Position numbers and translations under genes: made by a program
Part shown: positions 1 through 6,783 of the stretch, piece after piece
How the letters are laid out: every line of letters starts with the position of its first letter
Position numbering within the stretch: the stretch's first letter is position 1
Source of the DNA: Candidatus Tayloriibacteriota bacterium
GTDB lineage: Bacteria > Patescibacteriota > Minisyncoccia > Phycocordibacterales > PALSA-1337
Length of the DNA stretch: 14,950 nt
Assembly: GCA_026395105.1 (NCBI GenBank)
Contig: JAPLZH010000023.1
Coordinates: 1 to 14,950 of the forward strand
Direction of reading: 5' to 3'
The notes under the pieces: model-generated
What the model was told of the DNA's origin: nothing
The model's database searches: none
Seen by the model: the letters and a program-made list of their open reading frames with translations, nothing else

Positions 1-2705
1 GTATTTAGTGTCTGTGAATATAGTGATGCCCAGCGATTACCTGATGCGCCGAGTGAATATGTATTATCTGTGCCGGGTAGTACATGGCCGAGTAGTGTGC
101 TAGTACCGACGACGGTGAGCGTGGTGCTAGGGGTGGTGGTGCCGATGCCGACGTTGCCGGTACCATCAATAAATAATCTCGTATTAGTTCCGTTTGTTTG
201 CAGTGAAATCGAACCCACAGTACCAGAAGCTACTGTCCCAGTTCGAAGTGCTAGACTCCCTGAATTACCGGAGCTTGAGCCGCCGTTACCTGTGATTAAA
301 GTAACGCTTCCGCCAGTCGCACCTGTTGGGCCTCCTGCACCTCCAGTAAAAGTAAAACCTCCTCCAACTCCAGTGCTATTCGCTCCGATTCCGCCAGTGA
401 AAGAAACACCACCACCATTTGCGTTGTTACTACTAACGGATCCTCCTGTGAATAAAAGTCCACCAGCATTTTGATTTGAAGAGTTGCCACCCTTTAATAT
501 AATATTGCCACCAGGAGTAGCTCCAGTTGTACCGCCTTGTAGAGTAATATCAGGGCCAGTACCATTTGATGCAAGAGTCATAGCTCCCGCAGAATTTACA
601 GTAAAGGTATTGAAATTAAGAGAATTATACCCCAGACGTAATTGTTCAGTAGTTCCAACCAAATGGAGCTTCGCTACAGGGCTCGTTGTCCCGATGCCGA
701 CGTTGCCACTTCCCAAAACACTCATTAGACTATTACCGCTGGAGTCCTTAAAGTTAAACTTGTACGAGTTATTTCTTATACTGAAAGCCAAATCGGAAGT
801 AGAAGGTGTTGGATAAATGGCGGGTGTATAAATATCACTTGTAGCATACAACTCTCCAACTTGCATTCCCCCATTAGATCCCCAATAATTAGAACTATTT
901 AATTCCAGTGTATGTGTTGGATTCGCCGTCCCCACCCCCACATTCCCAGTCACTAAAAGATTTGCATTAGTTACACCGTCTGCACCGATTACTTGTAATG
1001 CAGAACCATAAACGGATGTACTCGTTGAAATAGATAATGCGGGGAATGAAGATGTTGTGCCACCGAATTGTAATCTTGAAAAATCGGTTCCACCATAATT
1101 AGAGATTTTAAGATTTCCATTTATACCATCGCTATTACCTATAGCTGTTAATCCTGTCCATAATAATTTACCATTTGCATTCATAAATCGTGCATCGTTA
1201 CCTGTTACTGCAATATTACCTATCGCTGAAGCTGAAACTGCACCTGTGACATTAAGAGCACCGGACACGCTAACATTCCCATTCGCCGCCACTGTAAATA
1301 ACCGAGCATTCGTAGATGATGAAAGAGCAAAGATGTCAGCTGACCCTGCGGTGCCGTAGACGTCGAGTTTGGCGAGGGGGGTGGTGGTGCCGATACCGAG
1401 ATTCCCGCCTCCGTTAAATATAGCGTCATAATTATTTGTTCCGCCACTTACGGAAGAAACATACAGACCGATGTTTGAAGAACTAGATCCGGTCCAGCTG
1501 CCCGTTGAAGAAATTCTAACGCCAGACTTAATCAAATTATTCGTACTAGAAATAGCGGTATTTGTGACTTTTATACCGCTATAGTCGGCTATTTTCGGGA
1601 CTGTAGTCGTTCCTATAGATGAAGCATAAACTTCTAATTGATTACTCGGGAGACCGCGTCCACCACCTGGACCGATGCTAACATTACCGGAAGCATCACT
1701 TCCTTTGATCGTCATGTACGTATGCTGTCCCCACCAACTAGTAAAACGTAAATCAGCCAAACCTCCATAAACGTTGTATTGTCCAAATTGCAAATTTACA
1801 GCTGGAGAACCCTGGGAACTGGGAGACAGCTTTAAAGCTAGTGATCCGTCAGCATTTACCGCATTAATCGTACCTACTACGTCAAGTGGGTCTATGAGAG
1901 TTGTCGAACCCACTGAACCTGTCGAGCCTATCTGAACTGAGCCATTCGCCGCCACTGTAAATAACCTAGCATTCGTAGATGATGAGAGAGCAAAGATGTC
2001 AGCTGAACCTGCGGTGCCGTAAACATCTAGTTTGGCTAAAGGAGAGGTGGTGCCTATCCCCACATTCCCCGAAGCTGTGATGGCGAAAAGTGAATTCAGT
2101 GCAGAGTCTAGAACATTCAGGAGATTCGCACCCTGTCCAGATATACCGAGTATAGAGAGAGCGGTGGAGTTAGTGCTGGTGCTGGATAATGTTAATACAG
2201 AATTATCTAGGGCTGTGGTGGTACCGATAGATGACTGAGCTACTCCGTTTACCTGTGCTGATACTCTAGAGAAAGCAGAGGCGGTTATGGTAGATCTAGG
2301 AGAGAGGGTTTCGAAGTTAGCGTTATCACTAGATATCTCTACCTGTAGATAAACCTTTTTGTTATTTGCAAAGTTATAGTCCAGTACATCAGGGTAGCTA
2401 TTATCTGTATCTCCTATGTTAACACTGAATAATCCCTGCTTAACCTGTAGAGTGGAGACTCCTGGAGTATTAACTGGCCAGACCTTAGAACCAGATCCTA
2501 CTGTAGGGTTATCCCATAATGAGAATTTGAAATAGTAATTAGCACCTGTTCCACCTAATGGATTACCCCCTGAATCACTTAAATGACCCTGATATGAGAC
2601 TATACTGGGTACTCCCGTTTCTGCTTTTACTAAAGAGATGTTTAGGGTTAAGAAAGCTATAAATACAAAAGATATGACTAATATATTTCGTAGCGTTTTC
2701 TTCAT
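1..2705 (-). CDS. Secreted repeat-rich surface/fibre protein, N-terminal 901 residues (runs off left edge)
   Basis: The frame is open without a stop from an ATG at 2705-2703 to the window edge, so the C-terminus is missing. It begins with a Sec-type signal peptide: a Lys/Arg-containing start, a hydrophobic core and a probable cleavage after Val-Lys-Ala near residue 28. A 'SYQGHLSDSGGNPL' segment follows, typical of the N-terminal domain of bacterial and phage-tail-like fibre proteins. The rest is Gly/Ser/Thr/Asn-rich with at least five copies of a motif like G-N-V-G-I-G-T-T-x-P-x-x-x-L-x-V, plus a Gly-rich stretch encoded around 290-540. Near the left edge it reads 'YSLGASGNRWASLYS', which in related proteins precedes repeats ending in an endosialidase-type (peptidase S74) self-cleaving chaperone domain; that end lies outside the window. 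The likely role is adhesion or host contact at the cell surface, which is inference. The plus-strand open frames opposite it are shadows. Confidence 0.85.
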   Translation of the reverse strand, partial: MKKTLRNILVISFVFIAFLTLNISLVKAETGVPSIVSYQGHLSDSGGNPLGGTGANYYFKFSLWDNPTVGSGSKVWPVNTPGVSTLQVKQGLFSVNIGDTDNSYPDVLDYNFANNKKVYLQVEISSDNANFETLSPRSTITASAFSRVSAQVNGVAQSSIGTTTALDNSVLTLSSTSTNSTALSILGISGQGANLLNVLDSALNSLFAITASGNVGIGTTSPLAKLDVYGTAGSADIFALSSSTNARLFTVAANGSVQIGSTGSVGSTTLIDPLDVVGTINAVNADGSLALKLSPSSQGSPAVNLQFGQYNVYGGLADLRFTSWWGQHTYMTIKGSDASGNVSIGPGGGRGLPSNQLEVYASSIGTTTVPKIADYSGIKVTNTAISSTNNLIKSGVRISSTGSWTGSSSSNIGLYVSSVSGGTNNYDAIFNGGGNLGIGTTTPLAKLDVYGTAGSADIFALSSSTNARLFTVAANGNVSVSGALNVTGAVSASAIGNIAVTGNDARFMNANGKLLWTGLTAIGNSDGINGNLKISNYGGTDFSRLQFGGTTSSFPALSISTSTSVYGSALQVIGADGVTNANLLVTGNVGVGTANPTHTLELNSSNYWGSNGGMQVGELYATSDIYTPAIYPTPSTSDLAFSIRNNSYKFNFKDSSGNSLMSVLGSGNVGIGTTSPVAKLHLVGTTEQLRLGYNSLNFNTFTVNSAGAMTLASNGTGPDITLQGGTTGATPGGNIILKGGNSSNQNAGGLLFTGGSVSSNNANGGGVSFTGGIGANSTGVGGGFTFTGGAGGPTGATGGSVTLITGNGGSSSGNSGSLALRTGTVASGTVGSISLQTNGTNTRLFIDGTGNVGIGTTTPSTTLTVVGTSTLLGHVLPGTDNTYSLGASGNRWASLYSQTLN
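1281..1370 (-). repeat. Long internal direct repeat in surface-protein gene, copy 2
   Basis: This stretch matches 1944-2033 with 6 differences in 90 bases by eye. The offset is 663 bases, exactly 221 codons, so the reading frame is kept. It encodes the segment 'AGSADIFALSSSTNARLF' and neighbours in both copies. The near identity at DNA level suggests a recent duplication or gene conversion inside the gene rather than only protein-level conservation. Confidence 0.85.
1944..2033 (-). repeat. Long internal direct repeat in surface-protein gene, copy 1
   Basis: Partner of the copy at 1281-1370, about 93% identical over 90 bases by eye and in the same codon phase. The protein motif before it (G-N-V-G-I-G-T-T-S-P-L-A-K-L-D-V) is also shared, so the protein-level repeat extends further than the DNA identity. 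In-frame repeats of this kind can shorten or lengthen a fibre by recombination. Confidence 0.85.
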
Positions 2706-2712
2706 AATCCTT

Positions 2713-2741
2713 AGTATTTTAACATGGGGGGGGAAATTTAA
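2713..2741 (-). promoter_or_regulatory. Predicted promoter of the surface-protein gene with poly-C spacer
   Basis: On the minus strand a -10-like AATACT (2718-2713) lies 7 bases before the ATG; an overlapping TAAAAT (2721-2716) is an alternative. The 17 bases upstream contain an uninterrupted run of eight C (G on the plus strand, 2726-2733), and a weak -35-like TTAAAT sits at 2741-2736. Any slippage in the C-run would change the -35/-10 spacing. The -10 position implies a leaderless or nearly leaderless transcript. An AAGGA lies only two bases from the ATG, too close for a normal Shine-Dalgarno sequence. Confidence 0.45.
2726..2733 (+). repeat. G8 homopolymer at head of a G-run-rich intergenic stretch
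   Basis: Eight consecutive G on the plus strand are followed within about 40 bases by runs of 3, 4 and 5 G (2748-2766). The composition is unlike the AT-rich surroundings. The runs could form a G-quadruplex on the plus strand, and the homopolymer is prone to length change. Apart from this and the promoter, I see nothing in 2767-2850 except T-rich sequence. Confidence 0.7.
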
Positions 2742-2904
2742 AATGGAGGGAGGTGGGGATAGGGGGTGAAAGGGAGAGCGAACTGGGGATACATAGGGAT
2801 AAAACTTTTATTTTCATTTTACTTTTTTCCTTTTTTAGCCTATTGTATGAAGGAGAGATGAGGGAATTTGGTAAAAGGGAGGTTTGATAAAGTTTGAAAA
2901 GAAT

Positions 2905-2986
2905 GGGCGTGTGGCGGAATTGGCATACGCATATGTCTCAGAAGCATACGTCGAAAGAATTGGGGGTTCGAGTCCCCCCTCGCCCA
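2905..2986 (+). tRNA. tRNA-Leu (anticodon CAG)
   Basis: An 82-base cloverleaf. The acceptor GGGCGTG pairs with CTCGCCC, with one U-U mismatch at the sixth pair. The D stem GCG/CGC surrounds the usual Leu 'GAATTGGCATA' loop. The anticodon stem TATGT/GCATA has loop CTCAGAA, placing the anticodon CAG at 2939-2941. A 13-base variable region (class II) is followed by a perfect T arm (five G, loop TTCGAGT, five C) and discriminator A. CCA is not encoded. It reads CUG codons. An extended -10-like TGATAAAGT lies about 12 bases upstream of the mature 5' end. Confidence 0.93.
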
Positions 2987-3007
2987 CTGATATGGATCCT
3001 AAAAACA

Positions 3008-3035
3008 TTGCATTTTTGCTAAATTTTGCTATATT
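3008..3035 (+). promoter_or_regulatory. Predicted promoter of tRNA-Ile
   Basis: TTGCAT (3008-3013) is followed after 16 bases by TATATT (3030-3035), which is preceded by TGC and so forms an extended -10. The predicted start near 3042 gives a precursor leader of about 20 bases before the mature tRNA at 3062. This suggests that the Ile tRNA is transcribed separately from the Leu tRNA 75 bases upstream. Confidence 0.5.
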
Positions 3036-3061
3036 TCTCATGTTAGAAAGATGGTAAAAAT

Positions 3062-3134
3062 GCGCGCGTAGCTCAGTTGGTAGAGCATACGACTGATACT
3101 CGTAGGGTCCCAAGTTCGAATCTTGGCGCGCGCA
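3062..3134 (+). tRNA. tRNA-Ile (anticodon GAT)
   Basis: A 73-base class I cloverleaf. The perfect acceptor GCGCGCG/CGCGCGC is followed by D arm GCTC-AGTTGGTA-GAGC. The perfect anticodon stem TACGA/TCGTA carries loop CTGATAC with anticodon GAT at 3095-3097. The variable loop is short, the T arm is CCAAG-TTCGAAT-CTTGG, and the discriminator is A. CCA is not encoded. It reads AUU and AUC codons. The unusually GC-alternating acceptor stem is notable in this AT-rich window. Confidence 0.95.
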
Positions 3135-3163
3135 CTAATAAAATAGAACATAATCATAGTAGT

Positions 3164-3194
3164 GTGCGAAAAATAGCGCACCTCATTATTTTTT
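3164..3194 (+). terminator. Possible terminator hairpin after tRNA-Ile
   Basis: GTGCG (3164-3168) pairs with CGCAC (3177-3181) around an eight-base loop, and a T-rich tract (3186-3194) follows after a short gap. The stem is only five pairs, so termination strength is doubtful. It sits directly upstream of the pyruvate kinase -10 and could alternatively act as a protein-binding palindrome. Confidence 0.4.
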
Positions 3195-3202
3195 GCTAGA
3201 AT
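3194..3202 (+). promoter_or_regulatory. Extended -10 promoter of pyruvate kinase gene
   Basis: TGCTAGAAT (3194-3202) is an extended -10 with 5/6 match to TATAAT and lies only six bases before the ATG at 3209. Transcription would start at or next to the A of the start codon, giving a leaderless mRNA. No Shine-Dalgarno sequence is present in the gap. Confidence 0.55.
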
Positions 3203-3208
3203 GGCTTT

Positions 3209-4624
3209 ATGAAATTAGGAAAAAAAACAAAAATAGTGTGCACGATAGGCCCAGCTACTGAGAGCGAAGAAATGCTCACAAAGCTCGTGGATGCAGGAAT
3301 GAACGTTATGAGACTTAACTTTTCTCATGGCGATTTCGCCGAACATCAAAATAGGGTGGATAATATTCGAAAGGTCATGAAAAAGACGGGTAAAATAGTC
3401 GCCGTCATGCAGGACCTCGGTGGACCGAAGATAAGAATCGGAGAATTTAAGGATGGCATGATTACTTTAAAAGAAGGGCAAACTTTTGCCTTAACTACAG
3501 ATGAAATTCTCGGTGATGAAAACCGTGTATTCGTGAACTATCCACTTTTGCCTAAAGAGGTGAAAGTCGGTGGTCTAGTCATGCTTCATGATGGTACAAA
3601 GAAACTCGAAGTGACGGAGATAAAAGGAAATGATGTTATTTGCAAGGTCTTAGTCGGTGGGGAGATTAAGGGTCGTCGTGGAGTGAATTTACCCGGCGCG
3701 AATCTTTCTATAAGCGCCATAACAGCAAAAGACAGAGAAGATTTAAAGTTTGGAATAAAAAATAATGTGGATTACTTTGCACTTTCTTTCGTTAGACGTC
3801 CAGAGGACATTAAAGAATTAAGAGAAATCTTAAAGAAGGAAAATGTAGACGCTAGAATTATCGCAAAGATAGAGACTCCTGAAGCACTTGAGAATATAGA
3901 TGCTATTCTAGAACTTACAGATGCGCTTATGGTGGCTAGAGGGGACCTCGCTATAGAAATTCCAGCTGAAGAGGTACCGCTAGTGCAAAAGATGCTTATA
4001 ACAAAGGCGCACGCTTACGGAAGGCCTATCATAGTAGCCACACAGATGCTCGAATCAATGATCAAGACTCCCGTTCCTACCCGTGCTGAAGTTTCTGACG
4101 TAGCAAATGCAGTCGTGGACGGAACAGATGCCATCATGCTTTCTGAAGAGACGACTCTCGGAAAATACCCAGTAGAGGCGGTGCAAATGATGACTCGCAT
4201 AGCTAACCGTATAGAGAGGGAAATGGCATCGGAGGGTATTATAAACACCATCGAAGATTATTATAATGTTAGCGATGTGGTTTCATGTGGAGCAGTTCGC
4301 ATAGCACAGGAGCTCGGTGCTGAATACATAGTCACACTTTCGCACACTGGACGCACACCTCGCTTTATAGCTCGTCATCGCCCAGTTCAGCAAATAATTA
4401 CTTTCACTCCTGATGAAAGAGTGGCTTCACGCCTCATGCTTCTTTACGGGTGTTATCCAGTGGTAGTACCTATTATTAAATCACTCGACAAAGCCTCCTC
4501 GACAGTCAGAGAAATGCTTTTAAAAGAGAATTTAGCTAGTGCTGGAGATAAGGTGGTGATAGTGACGGGAATTCCGATAGGAGAGGTAAATGAGACAAAT
4601 GCCTTATATGTAGAGACGGTTTAG
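3209..4624 (+). CDS. pyk: Pyruvate kinase
   Basis: Converts phosphoenolpyruvate and ADP to pyruvate and ATP, the final step of cytosolic glycolysis. The 471-residue length is typical of the family. Visible motifs are the N-terminal 'KTKIVCTIGPA' (7-16), 'MRLNFSHG' (34-41) with the phosphate-binding Arg/Asn/Ser, 'GGPKIRIG' (71-78) at the start of the B domain (about 72-168), and 'IIAKIETPEALENID' (217-231) with catalytic Lys220 and metal-binding Glu222. 'VARGDLAIE' (242-250) carries metal-binding Asp246; the family normally has Gly where Ala248 stands here. The effector-type C-terminal domain (about 350-471) is present. The ATG at 3209 was chosen because the extended -10 lies six bases upstream and the family N-terminus aligns there. 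It is the only gene between the tRNAs and radC. Confidence 0.97.
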   Translation: MKLGKKTKIVCTIGPATESEEMLTKLVDAGMNVMRLNFSHGDFAEHQNRVDNIRKVMKKTGKIVAVMQDLGGPKIRIGEFKDGMITLKEGQTFALTTDEILGDENRVFVNYPLLPKEVKVGGLVMLHDGTKKLEVTEIKGNDVICKVLVGGEIKGRRGVNLPGANLSISAITAKDREDLKFGIKNNVDYFALSFVRRPEDIKELREILKKENVDARIIAKIETPEALENIDAILELTDALMVARGDLAIEIPAEEVPLVQKMLITKAHAYGRPIIVATQMLESMIKTPVPTRAEVSDVANAVVDGTDAIMLSEETTLGKYPVEAVQMMTRIANRIEREMASEGIINTIEDYYNVSDVVSCGAVRIAQELGAEYIVTLSHTGRTPRFIARHRPVQQIITFTPDERVASRLMLLYGCYPVVVPIIKSLDKASSTVREMLLKENLASAGDKVVIVTGIPIGEVNETNALYVETV

Positions 4625-4662
4625 TGTCGTAAAATACGAGATAAAATCTTTATGAATTTTTT

Positions 4663-4693
4663 CTTTGCGGAGCCCTTCCAAAGCTCCGCAAAG
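4663..4693 (+). other. 11-bp perfect inverted repeat upstream of radC
   Basis: CTTTGCGGAGC (4663-4673) pairs perfectly with GCTCCGCAAAG (4683-4693) around a nine-base loop. There is no T-run after the stem on either strand; the run of T lies before it on the plus strand and becomes A on the minus strand. It therefore does not fit a classical intrinsic terminator in either direction. It ends five bases before the radC -10 and covers the -35 position. It may be a weak terminator for pyk, an mRNA 3'-end stabiliser, or an operator. Confidence 0.7.
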
Positions 4694-4697
4694 CTAT

Positions 4698-4703
4698 TAT
4701 AAT
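4698..4703 (+). promoter_or_regulatory. Consensus -10 of the radC operon
   Basis: A perfect TATAAT lies nine bases before the ATG at 4713, predicting a start at or two to three bases from the initiation codon. No recognisable -35 is present; that position falls in the loop of the adjacent inverted repeat. Confidence 0.55.
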
Positions 4704-4712
4704 AGTCTTTGT

Positions 4713-5456
4713 ATGGAAAAAATTCAGAGTTATGTGCTTAAAGATACAGACCTAGTCTTCACTTCGAATGCGAATAAGCAGTATGTGCTTAAAATTCGTG
4801 ATTTGCCAAGTGATGATAAGCCCAGAGAAAAGCTTATAGAATCAGGTCCGGAACTTCTTTCTATGAGTGAGCTTCTGGCGGTAATTTTAGGCACGGGTAC
4901 GAAAAAAGAGGATGTTTTAGAAATGTCTTCGCGAATAATGAAAGAGTACGGTGAGAAAAGCATTATTTCGGAGACAGATTCAAATAGGCTGGCAGAGGAA
5001 TTAAGTATTCCTTTGATAAAAGCCTGTCAGATAGTAGCCTGTGGGGAATTAGGTAGGAGATTTTATAAGCGTCAGGATAATGGTTTAAAAATAATTAGAA
5101 ATGCATCGGACGTTTTCGAATATTTAAAAGATATGCGAAATTTGCCGAAAGAACAGTTACGTGGAATATATTTGAATACGCATCATAAAATAATTCACGA
5201 TGAAGTCATATCTATAGGGACGATTAATTCAAATATTGTTCATCCGCGTGAAGTTTTTAGACCAGCGATAGACTACGGAGCCGTGGCAGTGGTTCTGGCT
5301 CATAATCATCCCTCGGGCACAGCATCGCCCAGCGAATTCGATTTAGAAATTACAAATCAGTTAGTAAGGGCTGGGAAAATCGTCGGTATTCATGTTCTAG
5401 ATCATGTGATAGTGGCAAAGGACGGATTTATTAGCATAAATGCAAACTATGATTAA
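4713..5456 (+). CDS. radC: RadC-family JAMM/MPN+ protein
   Basis: A 247-residue RadC-family protein of the JAB1/MPN+ (JAMM) metalloprotease fold. Its biochemical role is unsettled across bacteria; the old link to DNA repair is not well supported. The N-terminal helix-hairpin-helix-like domain contains 'LPSDDKPREKLIESG' and 'MSELLAVILGTG' (31-62), matching the family. The zinc motif is seen as Glu180 in 'HPREVF', 'HNHPSG' (197-202) and Asp210 in 'SEFD', so the metal centre is intact. The ATG at 4713 is preferred over an upstream in-frame TTG at 4665, which lies inside the inverted repeat and before the -10. The next gene overlaps its 3' end, so radC is first in a three-gene operon. Confidence 0.93.
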   Translation: MEKIQSYVLKDTDLVFTSNANKQYVLKIRDLPSDDKPREKLIESGPELLSMSELLAVILGTGTKKEDVLEMSSRIMKEYGEKSIISETDSNRLAEELSIPLIKACQIVACGELGRRFYKRQDNGLKIIRNASDVFEYLKDMRNLPKEQLRGIYLNTHHKIIHDEVISIGTINSNIVHPREVFRPAIDYGAVAVVLAHNHPSGTASPSEFDLEITNQLVRAGKIVGIHVLDHVIVAKDGFISINANYD

Positions 5457-5733
5457 TACTATAAAAAATTATTCTTTGAAAGAAATTAACTCTGGGAATA
5501 TCTTTATGGGTCCAGTTTATGGTATTCTTAAAGATAGCTCACGGAATGAATGGAATGAAAAGGGAAATCTTCTGGAGAGATATAAGCATGATATTTATTC
5601 TGTATTTCTCGGAAGGTTAAATGATTATATTATGAGCGGGATGGCGGTTGAGAAAGATGGGGATAGATTAAGAGAATTGTTAGAAGAAATAATTAAAATT
5701 CAAACACTTTTGGAAGAATCTCAAAATGAATGA
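5449..5733 (+). CDS. Small uncharacterised protein
   Basis: I do not recognise a family. About 94 residues from the ATG at 5449, which overlaps the radC stop by eight bases; another in-frame ATG at 5440 would give 97 residues. It is soluble and charged, with no signal peptide or membrane segment. 'NSGNIFMGPVYGILKDSS' is followed by a predicted helical, Glu/Lys-rich C-terminal half ending 'LEEIIKIQTLLEESQNE', which could form a short coiled coil. It overlaps its neighbours on both sides: its TGA lies inside the first codons of the MurD-like gene. Translational coupling within the operon is therefore likely. A partner of RadC or of the ligase is possible but unproven. Confidence 0.7.
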   Translation: MINTIKNYSLKEINSGNIFMGPVYGILKDSSRNEWNEKGNLLERYKHDIYSVFLGRLNDYIMSGMAVEKDGDRLRELLEEIIKIQTLLEESQNE

Positions 5734-6742
5734 CGCTAAAATAATCACGCTTTCAGAATTTTTAAAAAGAATGCCACCGGTGACATTCATCGGAGTGATG
5801 GGTGTATGTGGAAAGACTACCACATGTTCGATGATCGAGCATATCTGTAAAAGTGCAAAGGAAACTCTCGGTAATAAATTCGTCTCTATAGATTTAGAAA
5901 AGCCAGAACTTTTTGTGGATTATTTAAAGGAGATGAAAAGGGATGGATTAGTTTTGACTAAAATACCTCTTAAAATCCTAAATGAAGTTGTAGAAACTGG
6001 CTTAATCCCAGCTATCGCCGTCTTTACTTATTTAGAAGATGCTGAAGCCTACGCACCCATCTTTAAGAGTATGACTTATACGAACTATATAATAGGCACT
6101 GATGAAGTGATAGATATTATTAAGAAAGACACTCATGCACCGATACGCGCTAAAATGCTTCGAACTAGTATAAATGTTCTACCGAAGGGTGCAAAGTTAT
6201 CTGACTTCCCGTACCATGTTCGTGAAGATGCTTCTCTCGCTGTTCGTGTGGCTGAAATATTTGAAATTCCGAATGCTGTCGTGGCTAAGGCCATCTCAGA
6301 ATTTAAAGGTCTGGAAGGTAGGGTGGAATATATAAAGAAGGTCAAAGAAGTGGCGTATGTAAATGATGCTCATTCAGAACATTTTGCCTCTCTTAAAACT
6401 GCTCTAGCATCTGTGGCACAGTATAAAAATACAGTTCTTATACTCGGTGGAAATGGAACGGAGTCAGATATGGGAAAAGACATTGATAAGATAGCACAGT
6501 ACTGTCATACATTCGTAGTTATTCCCGGAACTGGTACTCAGAAGGCATATAAACATATTTTAAAGAGAGACGATATCGTTACCATTTATTCTAATTCTAT
6601 AGAAGAAGCAGTCGTGAAGGCGGGAGAGAGAGCTGGGAAGGGGGATGTGGTAGTCTACAGTCCTGGATTTTTTCCGACACTCTGGTGCGGAAATAGGGAA
6701 GAGAGAAGTAGGCGCTTCGTGGAGGCTGTTAGAAAACTTTAG
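5726..6742 (+). CDS. Reduced MurD-like Mur ligase lacking the N-terminal UDP-binding domain
   Basis: 338 residues, against roughly 440-450 for ordinary MurD. The Mur-family ATP loop is at residues 23-32 (G-V-M-G-V-C-G-K-T-T), so the usual N-terminal UMAG-binding Rossmann domain of about 90 residues is missing. The central domain is shortened; I cannot find the normal D-H-L-D-R-H metal/phosphate segment (the matching area reads 'FTYLEDAEAYAPIF', 100-113). The C-terminal domain is clear: 'GLEGRVEYI' (195-203), 'YVNDAHSEHFASLKTAL' (211-227), 'LILGG' (238-242), and 'YSPGFFPTLWCGNREERSRRF' at 311-331, the equivalent of MurD's S-P-A-x-x-S-F-D...F-x-E-R-G motif. It may ligate an amino acid to a wall precursor, or to another acceptor. 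The start overlaps the upstream stop by eight bases, so it is the last gene of the radC operon. Confidence 0.82.
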   Translation: MNDAKIITLSEFLKRMPPVTFIGVMGVCGKTTTCSMIEHICKSAKETLGNKFVSIDLEKPELFVDYLKEMKRDGLVLTKIPLKILNEVVETGLIPAIAVFTYLEDAEAYAPIFKSMTYTNYIIGTDEVIDIIKKDTHAPIRAKMLRTSINVLPKGAKLSDFPYHVREDASLAVRVAEIFEIPNAVVAKAISEFKGLEGRVEYIKKVKEVAYVNDAHSEHFASLKTALASVAQYKNTVLILGGNGTESDMGKDIDKIAQYCHTFVVIPGTGTQKAYKHILKRDDIVTIYSNSIEEAVVKAGERAGKGDVVVYSPGFFPTLWCGNREERSRRFVEAVRKL

Positions 6743-6783
6743 TTTTTAATCTCAGAAACTTTTAATAAACTAACCTGATTTTT

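Noticed and set aside
85..2069. Regularly recurring motifs that might suggest a CRISPR array
   Set aside because: Repeats are in-frame protein motifs with irregular spacing of hundreds of bases; no short identical repeats with uniform spacers.
70..2238. Several plus-strand open frames (Pro/Val-rich) and a minus-strand off-frame one at 1220-1447
   Set aside because: They are shadows of the continuous minus-strand surface-protein frame, which has a signal peptide and recognisable repeats; the plus-strand products are low-complexity complements of Gly/Thr/Asn codons.
2835..3113. Minus-strand open frame of 92 codons
   Set aside because: It lies across both tRNA genes on the opposite strand and has no promoter or family signal.
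4665..4712. Upstream TTG start adding 16 residues to RadC
   Set aside because: The extension is encoded by the inverted repeat and the -10 itself, and RadC homology begins after the ATG at 4713.
5726..5733. TGA as a sense codon (Gracilibacteria/Absconditabacteria code)
   Set aside because: TGA ends the 97-codon gene exactly at the overlapping start of the next gene, and the real coding frames contain no internal TGA, so the standard bacterial code fits.
6729..6783. Weak hairpin at the stop of the MurD-like gene followed by T's (AAAACT..AGTTTT)
   Set aside because: Only A-T rich pairing with a two-base loop and overlapping the stop codon; too weak to call a terminator. Nothing else is visible in the short convergent gap.
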